Shown: in pieces, positions 27,063 to 36,253 of the stretch
Layout of the letters: every line of letters starts with the position of its first letter
How positions within the stretch are numbered: the first letter of the stretch is position 1
Assembly: GCF_041361345.1 (NCBI RefSeq)
Contig: NZ_JBGKAD010000003.1
Span: forward strand, 1 to 64,000
Reading direction: 5' to 3'
DNA: 64,000 nucleotides
From: Halobaculum sp. MBLA0147
GTDB taxonomy: Archaea > Halobacteriota > Halobacteria > Halobacteriales > Haloferacaceae
Program-made: the position numbers and the translations under genes
The notes under the pieces: model-generated
What the model saw: only the letters and a program-made list of their open reading frames with translations
What the model was told of the DNA's origin: nothing
Databases searched by the model: none

Positions 27063-28520
27063 GTGACCCTCGGCGCGGTGCTCCAGTCGGACGTGACGGC
27101 GGTGGCGGACGCCGCCAGCGCGGTGTGGGTGTTGGTGGTGTCGTTCCTGATCTTCTTCATGCAGCCCGGCTTCGCCCTGCTGGAGGCGGGGCAGGTCCGG
27201 GCGAAGAACGCGGGCAACGTCGTGATGAAGAACATGACCGACTGGTCGCTGGGCGTGTTGGTGTACTACGCACTCGGCGCAGCGGTCGCGGCACTCGCCG
27301 GCTACGTGACGACGCCGAGTGCGGAGTACGGCGCCGAGATTGCGTACACCGTCGCCAGCGTGTTCGCGTACGTCACGACGCCGACGGCGTGGGTCGGCTG
27401 GCTGTTCGGGGCGGTCTTCGCGATGACGGCCGCGACGATCGTCTCTGGCGCCGTCGCCGAGCGGATGAGCTACTCCGCGTACGTGTTCTACGTGATCGCC
27501 CTCGTCGCCGTGATCTACCCGGTGATGCAGGGGTTCGCGTGGGGCGGGAACGGACTCTTGTCGTCGTCGGGCTACCTCGGCCAGTTGATCGGCGCGGGGT
27601 ACAAAGACTTCGCGGGCGCGACGGTGGTCCACGCGCTCGGTGGCATCGCCGGATTGACGGCCGCGTACATGGTCGGTCCCCGCAAGGGTCGGTTCGACGA
27701 GCAGGGGAACCCGCGGCCGATCCCCGGCCACTCGATGCTGTTCGCCGTCATCGGGACGCTGTTCCTCGCGTTCGGCTGGTACGCGTTCAACGTCGGCACG
27801 CAGGGCGTGTTCCTCCAGGACGGGTCCTTCGCCGGCGCGGAACTCGGCCGCGTCGCGCTCAACACCACGCTGGCGATGGGCGCCGGGATGGTCGCCTCGA
27901 CGCTCGTCACTAGCTACTGGGAGGGCAAACCCGACCCGCTGTTCGGCGCGAACGGACTGCTCGCCGGACTGGTCGCGATCACCGGCGCCTGTGCGCACGT
28001 CACCTGGGTCGGCGGGATCGCACTCGGCGTGATCGGCGGCGCACAGACGCCGCTCGTCTACCGGTGGGTGGTCGACTCGCTGGGCGTCGACGACGTGTGT
28101 GGCGTCTTCGCCGTCCACGGCTCTGCCGGATTCGTCGGGACACTCCTGATCCCGTTCTTCGACGTGGCCGGGTTCTCCGTGGCACAACTCGTCATGCAGA
28201 TCACGGGTGTGCTCGTGATCGGCACCTGGACGGTACTGACGACGATGGCCGTCCTGCTCGTCGCGGACGAGCTGTTCGGGCTGCGCGTCTCCGACGAGGA
28301 CGAACTGACCGGGCTGGACCGCGTCGAGCACGGCATCGCCGCCTACCCCGAGTTCGGCGAGCGCGAGTCCGGCGTCGGGGAAGTCGCGACGGACGGCGGT
28401 ACCGGGACGGAGGAAGTCGCGACGGACGGTGGCACTCGCGAGCCCGACGCGGTGTCGGCGACCGGCACCGACGCGGAGCGTGCCGATCCCCCGGCGGACA
28501 CCGGAGGTGACGATGCGTGA
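27063..28520 (+). CDS. amt: Ammonium transporter Amt
   Basis: A 485-aa membrane protein with 11 spans. Signature blocks are [72 protein letters not shown] and the cytosolic end [21 protein letters not shown] with the pore histidines (VHALGG, VHGSAG). It conducts ammonium/ammonia into the cell. A polar tail of about 65 residues with repeats ([22 protein letters not shown]) follows the last span. GTG start with a good RBS. Its stop overlaps the glnK start by 4 bp; amt-glnK coupling is the standard arrangement, in which GlnK plugs Amt. Confidence 0.97.
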   Translation: MTLGAVLQSDVTAVADAASAVWVLVVSFLIFFMQPGFALLEAGQVRAKNAGNVVMKNMTDWSLGVLVYYALGAAVAALAGYVTTPSAEYGAEIAYTVASVFAYVTTPTAWVGWLFGAVFAMTAATIVSGAVAERMSYSAYVFYVIALVAVIYPVMQGFAWGGNGLLSSSGYLGQLIGAGYKDFAGATVVHALGGIAGLTAAYMVGPRKGRFDEQGNPRPIPGHSMLFAVIGTLFLAFGWYAFNVGTQGVFLQDGSFAGAELGRVALNTTLAMGAGMVASTLVTSYWEGKPDPLFGANGLLAGLVAITGACAHVTWVGGIALGVIGGAQTPLVYRWVVDSLGVDDVCGVFAVHGSAGFVGTLLIPFFDVAGFSVAQLVMQITGVLVIGTWTVLTTMAVLLVADELFGLRVSDEDELTGLDRVEHGIAAYPEFGERESGVGEVATDGGTGTEEVATDGGTREPDAVSATGTDAERADPPADTGGDDA

Positions 28521-28927
28521 GTGACGCACCCGACGAGGCCGGCGACGCCGCTATCGGGACGGACGAGACGGCGGATGGCGCGGGGAAACTCCAGATGGTC
28601 GTGGCGGTGATCCGCCCGGAGAAACTGGGGGAGGTGAAGACGGCACTGGCACGCGTCGGCGCGCCGTCGCTCACGGTCTCGGACGTGTCCGGGCGCGGCT
28701 CACAGCCCGAGAAGACCGGTCAGTGGCGCGGCGAGGAGTACACCGTCGACCTCCACCAGAAGACGCGAATCGAGTGCGTCGTCGCCGACGTGCCCGCGAG
28801 CGAGGTCGTCGACGCCATCGCCGAGGCCGCCAACACCGGCGAGGCGGGCGACGGGAAGATCTTCGTCTTGGACGTGGCCGACGCCTACCAGATCCGCACC
28901 GGCGCGACCGGCACAGACGCGGTCTGA
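28517..28927 (+). CDS. glnK: Nitrogen regulatory protein P-II (GlnK)
   Basis: A 136-aa P-II protein: [36 protein letters not shown], then a T-loop with [15 protein letters not shown] and the C-terminal signature [26 protein letters not shown]. It has an extra N-terminal acidic segment of about 24 residues. The T-loop position of the uridylylated Tyr51 of enteric proteins holds Trp, so control by uridylylation is not expected; ATP/ADP and 2-oxoglutarate binding should remain. It is translationally coupled to amt (GTGA overlap). Confidence 0.97.
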   Translation: MSDAPDEAGDAAIGTDETADGAGKLQMVVAVIRPEKLGEVKTALARVGAPSLTVSDVSGRGSQPEKTGQWRGEEYTVDLHQKTRIECVVADVPASEVVDAIAEAANTGEAGDGKIFVLDVADAYQIRTGATGTDAV

Positions 28928-29194
28928 GTACAGTCCGCGCCGCCGTCGCTCTCGGGTCTCGGAGACGACGCGGCGCGAGTCTGCACGTTCGCGACTCGAC
29001 TCCGTACCTTCGCGACCCGTGTCGCCACTCCCCGGCACCCGAGGCTCGGTCCCGCGACACCGGCCACTCGTCGTCTGGCGACACGAGAGAAGAGAGAGAA
29101 CTGCGGTCACGAATCTACGACGGAGGATCACGACGGCGTGGTCACGAAGCCGCCGACGTGATCGTCCGCGTCGCTCCACACTCGGTCGTTCGCT

Positions 29195-30448
29195 CTAGTT
29201 CTGGATGCGGTCGACGACGCGCTGGCCGAACTCGCTCGTGCCGAGCTTCTCGCCGCCCTCGATCTGCCGGTGGAAGTCGTAGGTGACCTCCTTCGCGGCG
29301 ATGGTCTCCTCGACGGCGTCGCGGACGAGCTCCGCGGCGTCGTCCCAGCCCATGTACTCGAACATCAGGACCCCCGAGAGGATCAGCGCACTCGGGTTGA
29401 CCTTGTCCTGGCCGGCGTACTTCGGCGCCGAGCCGTGGACCGGCTCCGCGAGCATCCGCCCGTGACCGAAGTTCCCACCGGGCGCGATGCCGAGCCCACC
29501 GATCTGAGCGCCGGCGGCGTCCGAGAGGTAGTCACCGTTGAGGTTCGGCATCGCGAGCACGTCGTACTCGTCGGTGCGGGTGAGCAGCTGCTGGAGCATG
29601 TTGTCCGCGATGCGGTCGTTGACGACGACGGTGTCCTCGGGCGCCTCGCCGTCGCGCTCCTCCCACAGCGTGTCCTCGGTGATGACCTCGTCGCCGTACT
29701 CCTCCTCGGCGACCTCGTAGCCCCAGTCGCGGAACTGACCCTCGGTGAACTTCATGATGTTCCCCTTGTGGACCAGCGTGACGGAGTCGCGGTCGTTCTC
29801 CAGCGCGTAGTCGATGGCCTCGCGGACGAGTCGCTTCGTCCCGAACTCCGTGATCGGCTTGATCCCGATCCCGACCGGTCCCTCGTGGATGGAGTCGTAT
29901 CCCATCTCGTCCTCGATGAACTCGCGGACGCGAGCGACCTCGTCGGTCCCCTCCTCGAACTCGATCCCGGAGTACACGTCCTCGGTGTTCTCCCGGAAGG
30001 TGACCATGTCCATCTCCTCCGGCTTCGACACCGGCGACGGGACGCCCTCGAGGTGGTACGTCGGCCGGACGTTGGCGTACAGGTCCAGCGTCTGTCGCAG
30101 GGCGACGTTCAGCGAGCGGAACCCGGCGCCGACCGGCGTCGTCAGCGGGCCCTTGATCGCGACGCGGTGGTCGCGGATCGCCTGCACCGTCTCGTCCGGC
30201 AGGTTCTCGTCGTACTTCTCGCGGGCCGTCTCGCCGGCGTACACGCGCATCCACTCGATGTCGCGCCCCGTCGCCTCGGCGGCCGCCGAGAGCACGTCCT
30301 GGGCCACCGGCCCCACGTCCTCGCCGGTGCCGTCACCGTAGAGGATCGGGATGATCGGGTTCTCGGGTACGTCCAACTCGCCGGTCTCCTCGTCGGCGAG
30401 CGTGATCTTCGCCCCACCGTCCGGGGCCTCGATGTGCTCGTAGCTCAT
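29195..30448 (-). CDS. icd: Isocitrate dehydrogenase (NADP-type)
   Basis: A 417-aa enzyme converting isocitrate to 2-oxoglutarate in the TCA cycle. Family blocks include PIIPILYGDGTGEDVGP, the substrate-binding GAGFRSLNVALRQTLDLYANVRP, TFRENTEDVYSGIE, LVHKGNIMKFTEGQFRDWG, NDRIADNMLQQLL and the cofactor region GDYLSDAAGAQIGGLGIAPGGNFG then AEPVHGSAPKYAGQDKVNPSA. The length matches bacterial/haloarchaeal Icd. ATG at 30448 (MSYEHIEAP). It is convergent with glnK across a 267-bp gap (28928-29194) in which I see no gene. Its product is the signal read by P-II, though co-location may be chance. Confidence 0.97.
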   Translation of the reverse strand: MSYEHIEAPDGGAKITLADEETGELDVPENPIIPILYGDGTGEDVGPVAQDVLSAAAEATGRDIEWMRVYAGETAREKYDENLPDETVQAIRDHRVAIKGPLTTPVGAGFRSLNVALRQTLDLYANVRPTYHLEGVPSPVSKPEEMDMVTFRENTEDVYSGIEFEEGTDEVARVREFIEDEMGYDSIHEGPVGIGIKPITEFGTKRLVREAIDYALENDRDSVTLVHKGNIMKFTEGQFRDWGYEVAEEEYGDEVITEDTLWEERDGEAPEDTVVVNDRIADNMLQQLLTRTDEYDVLAMPNLNGDYLSDAAGAQIGGLGIAPGGNFGHGRMLAEPVHGSAPKYAGQDKVNPSALILSGVLMFEYMGWDDAAELVRDAVEETIAAKEVTYDFHRQIEGGEKLGTSEFGQRVVDRIQN

Positions 30449-30630
30449 AGACACGTCGCCGTTTCTGTGGGGCCTGTAAAGGCCTGCCGTTCTCGGTCGC
30501 AACTGCACGAATCGGGAGTCTCCGACCGTGTGAGTCGTGAACGTGGGGAGATGTCTCCGCCGGTGTCGAGAGCTGACTGACGGCGTTCCCGTCTGGTCTC
30601 CCGTCCGCGTTCTGCTCGGCGGTCTAAATG

Positions 30631-30639
30631 TTTATATCG
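30631..30639 (+). promoter_or_regulatory. TATA-like promoter element
   Basis: TTTATATCG, 25-33 nt before the ATG at 30664, fitting a leaderless transcript for the YwgA-like gene. It argues against the in-frame ATG at 30628, which would start within the box. Confidence 0.6.
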
Positions 30640-30663
30640 CGTGAGGAAGAAGGTTCGAACGAG

Positions 30664-31131
30664 ATGAGCCAGTCCGTCGAGGTCTCCGACCGACAGCTGA
30701 TCCCGCTGAGCCTGCTGGAGGCGGCCGACGGCGAGATCTCGGGACGGACACGGCTCCAGAAGCTGGCGTTCCTGATGGTCGAAGAGGAGTTGGGTGAGGA
30801 CTACCCGGACTACGAGTTCGAGAAGCACAACTACGGACCGTTCTCGAAGACCTTGCTGCAGGATATGGAGCGACTGCATCACGACGGAGTCGTCGAGGAG
30901 GACGAGACGAGAACCTTCAGCGGAAACAGACGCCACGACTACGAGATGGATCCAGACTTCCTCGGTTCCGTCGCGGACCTAGTGGAGTCGGGCGACGAGC
31001 GCGCGCGTGAGGCACTCGAGGCAGCCAGGAAAATCGTCGAGGAACACAACGACAAACCGATTCGGTCTCTCGTAGAGGACGTGTACGAAGCGCACCCCGA
31101 GTATCTCGAGAACAGCGTCTACGAGCGGTGA
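30664..31131 (+). CDS. YwgA/Panacea-like small protein
   Basis: A 155-aa soluble protein. The N-terminal block LIPLSLLEAADGEISGRTRLQKLAFLMVEEEL then FEKHNYGPFSKTLLQDMERLHHDGVVEEDETRTF resembles YwgA and the DUF4065/SocA-like Panacea fold found in antitoxins and phage-linked proteins. The C-terminus (KPIRSLVEDVYEAHPEYLENSVYER) also fits. It ends exactly where the convergent DUF6338 gene ends (stops abut at 31131/31132). Base composition is slightly less G+C-rich than neighbours, and there are many non-G/C third positions, suggesting later acquisition. A toxin-antitoxin or defence role is possible but not demonstrated. Confidence 0.75.
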   Translation: MSQSVEVSDRQLIPLSLLEAADGEISGRTRLQKLAFLMVEEELGEDYPDYEFEKHNYGPFSKTLLQDMERLHHDGVVEEDETRTFSGNRRHDYEMDPDFLGSVADLVESGDERAREALEAARKIVEEHNDKPIRSLVEDVYEAHPEYLENSVYER

Positions 31132-32043
31132 TCACTCCGTCTCGTCCGTGGCGTTCCGAGTCGTGTCGCCACGGTCCCGTGCGTCGTCACTGGCTTCGAG
31201 TGAGCGAGTCGATCCGGCTTCGTCCTCGTTCGCTTCGGGCGGTTCGTCCTCGTCGCCACCCTGCAGATTGCGGAGGTACTGGAGCAGATCGGTGTGACGG
31301 TCCTGTAGTCTCGTAGTCTGATTGGTCAGTGCGTCGTCACGCAGATACACGTGAGAGATGTCCTCGTAGTGGTGGTACGACAAGTCTCCCCGCGAACCAC
31401 TCTCGCCGTCCGGCCCCCTCCCACCACCGTCGGTATTGGACTCGTCGTCGGTTCCGTCCGGTGTACGAGGCTCGGTCAACAGTAGGTCGTACGCTTCAGA
31501 CGGTGAGCCCAACCCGACGACCTCCCCGACCACCCGTTCTCCGTCGGACGTGATCACCTCGACAGTTTGGTTCGCTCCGGTACCGACACTCTCCACGAAC
31601 TTCTCCCACGGCTGTTTCAACTGAGTCCGTTCCTGTCGCCGTTGGTCGTAGGTCACGTACTTCGCCGTCCCGTAGACGTACCCGAGGAGCACCCCCACCA
31701 GACTCTCCCAGAGTATCAGGTGTGTCGATTCGAGAATGGAGAGCCGCGAAATCGACCCGACACTCAGCCGTTCTTCGACCACCAGCCACGAGGGGCTCAG
31801 CCACTCGAGGAAACCGACTCGGAACGTCGGGACCAACTCCCGCCAGAGAGCTACTATCGCGAGTGACACGAATCCACCGATCGCCATCAGCACGAGCCGA
31901 TTCACTCGTCCTCTGTCTTCGATCGCGACGTTCGCCCAGTAGTACGTCCGAACCGTGAGGTACCCAGGAATCAACAGAAACAGGAAGAACAGCAACTGCC
32001 GGCCGAACGAGACACTCGTCTGGAGTCCCACGTCGGGCGTCAC
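31132..32043 (-). CDS. DUF6338-like membrane protein
   Basis: A 303-aa protein. Three to four N-terminal membrane spans (about 12-32, 48-68 and 108-125) are followed by a cytosolic beta-rich part with VEVITSDGERVVGEVVGLGSPSEAYDLLL (an SH3-like strand pair) and HYEDISHVYLRDDAL. The last about 60 residues are acidic and disordered. The N-terminal LLFFLFLLIPGYLTVRTYYW fits the DUF6338 family, of unknown function. GTG start at 32043. Its 3' end abuts the YwgA-like gene. Codon use is less G/C-biased than in neighbours. The pairing looks like an accessory module. Confidence 0.75.
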   Translation of the reverse strand: MTPDVGLQTSVSFGRQLLFFLFLLIPGYLTVRTYYWANVAIEDRGRVNRLVLMAIGGFVSLAIVALWRELVPTFRVGFLEWLSPSWLVVEERLSVGSISRLSILESTHLILWESLVGVLLGYVYGTAKYVTYDQRRQERTQLKQPWEKFVESVGTGANQTVEVITSDGERVVGEVVGLGSPSEAYDLLLTEPRTPDGTDDESNTDGGGRGPDGESGSRGDLSYHHYEDISHVYLRDDALTNQTTRLQDRHTDLLQYLRNLQGGDEDEPPEANEDEAGSTRSLEASDDARDRGDTTRNATDETE

Positions 32044-32133
32044 ACCACCGCCGAGTGTGGCTGTGAATTTAGTCTACTCGATCTGTTCCAACTGGGTCAG
32101 AGACACACGGAGAGGCCCACCCGAACGCCCACC

Positions 32134-33468
32134 TCACCCCTCCCACGCCGACAGCGGTTCGCCGGCGACCCGGCGGTACAGCGGCGGGAACTCGGCCAAC
32201 TTCGCCGCCCCGATCAGGGCGTAGAGGTAGGCGTCGAGCCGCGCACGCCACCACGGGTAGCGGTCGTCCGGTTCGGCACCCTCTACCTCCGCGACCCGCA
32301 CGTCCGAGATGGCGCGCTCGGCCATCCGCGTCACCAGCGGCGGCGGGTTCGAGCCGACCACGTTCCGATACGTCGACCGCGCCCGCCCTCGTTCGCGGAA
32401 CGTGTGTCCCGAGTCGAAGTCCGTGTCGTCCGGCTCGACGACGAGTCGGTCGACCGCCGTCTCGTGTGCCCGCCGGTCCGCGAGTGCCTCCGAGAGGTCG
32501 ACCGCCTGGCGGACGAGCGAGTCGCGAGCGACGTCGTCGACGACCCGGTAGTCGAGGTCGAAGAGCCACCACGCCAGCCGGCGGTGGGTGTACTCGTACG
32601 GCGTGACCGACGAGTCGTCGTCTTCGCCGACGTACCGCCGCTCGACCGCGTTCCGCGACGGGAACGACTCTACCTCGGCACGCAGCTCGTCGACGACCGT
32701 CGCCAGCCGGTCCGCCTGCGGTGTCGTCGCCGCGCCGTCGAGCCGGTCGCGCACCAGCGCGTGGAACCGCTCGGCGGCGTCGATTTGTAACTCCGCGCGT
32801 CGTAGGTTCTGCTCGAGTCGTGCGACCACGTCCACCGGCGGCTCCGAGGAGTCGTCGAGACGGTCCTCCCAGTCGAGTGTCAGCCGCGAGCGGACGAGTT
32901 CGTGCTCGATCCGGTAGTACCACGCCAAGTCGCGCCCCGGCTCGGCGACCGGGTACGGCCGCACTGCAACCTGGACGGCCCGTGCCCGCTCTCGCTTCGC
33001 GTCGAACCGCTCGCGGAGTCTGTCGGGCTCCGCCTCGGGGTGGTCGAGGTAGGTGCGTGCCACGCCGAGGTCCTCGGCCGCGTACTGGATCCCCGACCGT
33101 GCGTCCCAGAGTGCGTCGGCGTACTCACCCTCTGCAAGTGCGTCGCGTGCGTTCTGCAGCCATCCCCCGTCCCCGAGGAAGTGGTGGTCGAGCTCCTCCG
33201 TATCGATCCGTTCGCGGAGTCGCGCCGCGGCTTCGACGGTCTCTGCGAAGAACTCGATCGCCTCACGCGCGTGTGTCTCGGTGACCGTCGGCCGCCAGAG
33301 GTCGCGGGTGCCCGGTGGGTCTGGGTAGTGTCGTGTCGCCGCGTCGGTGAGGGGGTCGGGCAACGCCGTCGGGCGCGTCGCGCCGACGCCGGCCGTCCCG
33401 ACGACCGTCGCACCGGCCGCCCCGGCGAGGAGCTGTCGTCTGGTCGAGGAGAGGAGGTCGGGGACCAT
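32134..33468 (-). CDS. Tat-exported protein of unknown function
   Basis: A 444-aa protein. The N-terminus STRRQLLAGAAGATVVGTAGVGA is a Tat signal without a lipobox Cys, so it is probably secreted or processed. The mature part is helical and rich in Arg, Asp and Glu (for example VEAAARLRERIDTEELDHHFLGDGGWLQNARDAL and RIEHELVRSRLTLDWEDRL). No enzyme motif was recognised. The ATG at 33468 puts the RR motif 9 residues in; an in-frame ATG at 33492 adds 8 residues. Function not assigned. Confidence 0.8.
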   Translation of the reverse strand: MVPDLLSSTRRQLLAGAAGATVVGTAGVGATRPTALPDPLTDAATRHYPDPPGTRDLWRPTVTETHAREAIEFFAETVEAAARLRERIDTEELDHHFLGDGGWLQNARDALAEGEYADALWDARSGIQYAAEDLGVARTYLDHPEAEPDRLRERFDAKRERARAVQVAVRPYPVAEPGRDLAWYYRIEHELVRSRLTLDWEDRLDDSSEPPVDVVARLEQNLRRAELQIDAAERFHALVRDRLDGAATTPQADRLATVVDELRAEVESFPSRNAVERRYVGEDDDSSVTPYEYTHRRLAWWLFDLDYRVVDDVARDSLVRQAVDLSEALADRRAHETAVDRLVVEPDDTDFDSGHTFRERGRARSTYRNVVGSNPPPLVTRMAERAISDVRVAEVEGAEPDDRYPWWRARLDAYLYALIGAAKLAEFPPLYRRVAGEPLSAWEG

Positions 33469-33525
33469 CGGGTCGAGGCGTCGTCCGTCCACGGTAAAAG
33501 TCTCGTGTCCGACGGGCGTGAGGCG

Positions 33526-33600
33526 TGTCCCGTCGGCCGATCGGACCTGTACCCCGTCGGCCGAACAGACGTGTGTCCCGCCGGCCGATCAGACGCGCGT
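33526..33600. repeat. Imperfect triplicate around CGGCCGA
   Basis: Three degenerate copies of a roughly 25-bp unit containing CCCGTCGGCCGA (or CCCGCCGGCCGA) between the two exported-protein genes. The last copy runs into the 3' end of the downstream lipoprotein gene. Confidence 0.5.
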
Positions 33601-34647
33601 CTCGCCCGGCGCCGACGGGGTGTCGCGGTACGTGCCGGTGACGGTCACGAGTCGGCCGTCGACGGTCACGTCACGCTGGGTCGCCTCGGTGCCGAGCGCA
33701 GCCTCCACGTCCGCTCGTGCGGGCACCGCACTCTCCTCCGCGAACAGCAGCGCCAGGTTCGAGACGAACTCGTCGTCGTCGAGCGAGGCGCTGGAGGCGA
33801 CGCCGCGGACCGTCCCCTCCAGATCGAGTTCCGACGCGGCCGCCGCCGGGTCGTTCTCCCCGCCGCCCGCCGCCTCGCGTACGTCTCCGGCCGGAACGTA
33901 CTGCGCACTCTCGATCAACCCGGCGTCGAACTGCGAGACCAGCCGCTCGTAGTCACTCGTACTCGCCCGGTACCGCTCTGTACGACCCGCCTCGCTGTCG
34001 ATGACGCGCCGCGTCACCGCCGTCGTATCCTCGATCTCGTCACCGGCGACGAAGACGACCAACTCCTCGGAGAGTGCGACCGTCGCCCGCGAGCCGGACT
34101 CGTAGAGCGGGACCTCCTCGTAGGTCGTCACCCGCTCGAACCCGCGTGTCCCCAGTGGGTCGGCGAGTGCCTCCGTGTCGTACTCCCCCTCGAAGACGAT
34201 GCCGGCGTCGCCGACGACGTGCACGTCGTCCGTCGGGCCGTCGAACTCCGTCAGCCGACCGAGCCCGACGAGGTTCGAGACGACCCCCACCGACAACACA
34301 CCCGCGAAGAGGACTCCGACCGGGTACGCCGCCAGCGGGTCGTCCAACTCCGAGAGGCCCGCGCCGTCGTCGCTCGGTCTCGGTGTGGGTGTCTCCGTCT
34401 GTTCCGCCGTCTCCGTCGTGCCGTCCTCCGGTGTCCCGTCGTCGCCGAGCGCACTCAGTCCGGCCCAGTCGAAGGAGACGGCCGTGGTGCCGCCGTCGTC
34501 GACCGCCTCGCTCGCGACGAAGTCACTGTACCGCGCCGGCCCGCCACCGCCGCCGACGCCGCCCAGTCCGGTACCCGAACACCCGGCGACGGCCCCCAGG
34601 CCAGCCGCCGCGACTCCCGCTACGAACTCCCGTCTGTCGAGGTTCAC
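33589..34647 (-). CDS. Lipoprotein of unknown function
   Basis: A 352-aa protein. The N-terminus DRREFVAGVAAAGLGAVAGC has a Tat RR motif and the lipobox AVAGC, followed by a Gly-rich linker. The mature domain contains VVGDAGIVFEGEYDTEALADPLGTRGFERVTTYEEVPLYES and ATVALSEELVVFVAGDE. A similar order of elements occurs in the lipoprotein at 41924, so the two are likely distant paralogs. No enzymatic motif was seen. ATG start. It is divergent from the rhodanese-MBL gene (242-bp gap). Confidence 0.8.
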   Translation of the reverse strand: MNLDRREFVAGVAAAGLGAVAGCSGTGLGGVGGGGGPARYSDFVASEAVDDGGTTAVSFDWAGLSALGDDGTPEDGTTETAEQTETPTPRPSDDGAGLSELDDPLAAYPVGVLFAGVLSVGVVSNLVGLGRLTEFDGPTDDVHVVGDAGIVFEGEYDTEALADPLGTRGFERVTTYEEVPLYESGSRATVALSEELVVFVAGDEIEDTTAVTRRVIDSEAGRTERYRASTSDYERLVSQFDAGLIESAQYVPAGDVREAAGGGENDPAAAASELDLEGTVRGVASSASLDDDEFVSNLALLFAEESAVPARADVEAALGTEATQRDVTVDGRLVTVTGTYRDTPSAPGETRV

Positions 34648-34832
34648 ACACGCCGTCCGAGGGCTCGACTTCTATATCTCGTGGCTCACAGCACAGACGC
34701 GTCTCGGACGCTCGACTCCGAGCACCCGACGGACGGCCCCTTCCGATGGGTCCCGAGTTGCCTCCGCCGTCTCACTCGACGCGTCGGGTCCCACTCCGCG
34801 ACGACGCCGTCGGAGACCGCCTCACAGCAGAG

Positions 34833-34850
34833 TGTATTGTGCTATTCTCA
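34833..34850. promoter_or_regulatory. Shared sulfur-regulon operator candidate, copy 1
   Basis: TGTATTGTGCTATTCTCA. It contains a dyad TTGTG-N7-CACAA (34837-34853). The same 18 bases occur at 37143-37160. It ends 39 nt before the ATG of the rhodanese-MBL gene and is followed by TTTTCACGGAGCGGG, which also has a close match downstream of copy 2 on the other strand. Confidence 0.7.
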
Positions 34851-34889
34851 CAAGTCTTTTCACGGAGCGGGACCGACCGAGAGGTGACG

Positions 34890-36092
34890 ATGAACCCGGA
34901 GGACTTCCCGACGACGGACGCGACGGTACCGGAACTCACACCCGCGGCGCTGAAGCGACGCCTCGACGACGGCGAGCGGGTGACGATCCTCGACGCTCGT
35001 GCGCCGGACACGTTCGCGGAGTGGCACCTCGAGGCACCGATCGCAGAGGTCGTCAACGTGCCGTACTTCGAGTTCCTCGACGCCGTCGACGGCAGTCTGG
35101 ACGAGACCCTGTTGGACCGCGTTCCCGAGGCGGAGCCGTTGGTTGTGTTGTGTGCGAAGGGTGGCGCCAGCGAGTTCGTCGCCGGCACACTCGCCGAGGC
35201 CGGTCGATCGGTCGTCCACGTCGTCGACGGGATGCGTGGCTGGGCCCGACTGTACGAACGCGACGAGGTGACGGACTACGACGGGCCGGGGACCGTCTAC
35301 CAGTACCGACGGCCCTCCAGCGGCTGTCTGGGCTACCTCCTCGTCGCAGACGGCGAGGCGGCGGTGATCGACCCGCTGCGGGCGTTCACCGACCGGTACC
35401 TCGCCGACGCCGCGGCACTCGACGCGGAGTTGGTGTACGCACTCGACACGCACGTTCACGCGGACCACGTCAGCGGCGTCCGCGAGTTGGTGCGTGAGGG
35501 TGTCACCGGCGTGCTCCCGACGGCGGCCGTCGACCGCGGCGTCACCTACGCCGATCGGGTCGAGACCGTCGCCGACGGCGACACACTCGCGGTCGGGACG
35601 GCCGAGATCGACGTGCTCCACACGCCGGGGCACACGAGCGGGATGACCTCGTACCTGCTCGGTGACTCCGTGTTGACCACTGGCGACGGGTTGTTCGTCG
35701 AGAGTGTCGCGCGCCCGGATCTGGAAGCGGGTGCCGACGGGGCCGCCGACGCTGCGCGCCAACTGCACGAGACGCTCCGGGACCGCGTGCTCGCTCTCGA
35801 CGACGACACGGTGATCGGCGGCGCGCACTACGGCGACGGGGCGGAGCCGGCCGCCGACGGTACGTACACGGCACCGCTCGGCGAGGTCGTCGACCGGATG
35901 CCGGTGTTGACTGCCGACGAGGAGGCGTTCGTCGACACCGTGATGACCGACATGCCGCCGCGTCCGGCGAACTACGAGGAGATCGTCGCGACGAACCTCG
36001 GTCGGGAGACGGCCGACGACGACGAGGCGTTCAAACTAGAACTGGGGCCGAACAACTGTGCCGCCAGCGACGCCGCGATGACGAGCGACTGA
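34890..36092 (+). CDS. Rhodanese-metallo-beta-lactamase fusion (persulfide dioxygenase-like)
   Basis: A 400-aa protein. The N-terminal rhodanese domain (about 15-130) has its active Cys88 in VVLCAKGGASEF. The C-terminal MBL domain (about 137-390) has the metal motif THVHADH (His188, His190, Asp192, His193), HTPGHTSGM and GGAHYGDG. Known families with this make-up handle persulfide or sulfane sulfur (ETHE1/BlrC-like). The usual MBL-rhodanese order is reversed here. ATG start with GAGGTGA ending 3 nt upstream. It belongs with the DsrE-like, TusA-like and YeeE genes that follow, and shares an operator-like site with the TusA/DsrE unit. Confidence 0.93.
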   Translation: MNPEDFPTTDATVPELTPAALKRRLDDGERVTILDARAPDTFAEWHLEAPIAEVVNVPYFEFLDAVDGSLDETLLDRVPEAEPLVVLCAKGGASEFVAGTLAEAGRSVVHVVDGMRGWARLYERDEVTDYDGPGTVYQYRRPSSGCLGYLLVADGEAAVIDPLRAFTDRYLADAAALDAELVYALDTHVHADHVSGVRELVREGVTGVLPTAAVDRGVTYADRVETVADGDTLAVGTAEIDVLHTPGHTSGMTSYLLGDSVLTTGDGLFVESVARPDLEAGADGAADAARQLHETLRDRVLALDDDTVIGGAHYGDGAEPAADGTYTAPLGEVVDRMPVLTADEEAFVDTVMTDMPPRPANYEEIVATNLGRETADDDEAFKLELGPNNCAASDAAMTSD

Positions 36093-36108
36093 GCGCCCGG
36101 CGCCGCTC

Positions 36109-36150
36109 CGTTCGACTGCCGACGGCATCGCGCCGTTCGACTGCCGACGA
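36109..36150. repeat. 17-bp direct repeat, two copies
   Basis: CCGTTCGACTGCCGACG at 36109-36125 and 36134-36150, in the 161-bp gap between convergent sulfur genes. Otherwise that gap holds nothing recognisable. Confidence 0.85.
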
Positions 36151-36253
36151 CGCCGTCTTCGCACTGTCGGTGTGGGCAACTGTCCTGCGGGCACTCACCC
36201 AGCGTGGGGCCTGACGAGGTGAGTGGTCTCCGAGAAGTCACCGCCTCCAGCAC

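Noticed and set aside
34890-36092. Antisense frames and a metal-resistance call for the MBL gene
   Set aside because: Rhodanese Cys and MBL HxHxDH motifs, plus TusA, DsrE and YeeE neighbours, point to sulfur handling rather than resistance.
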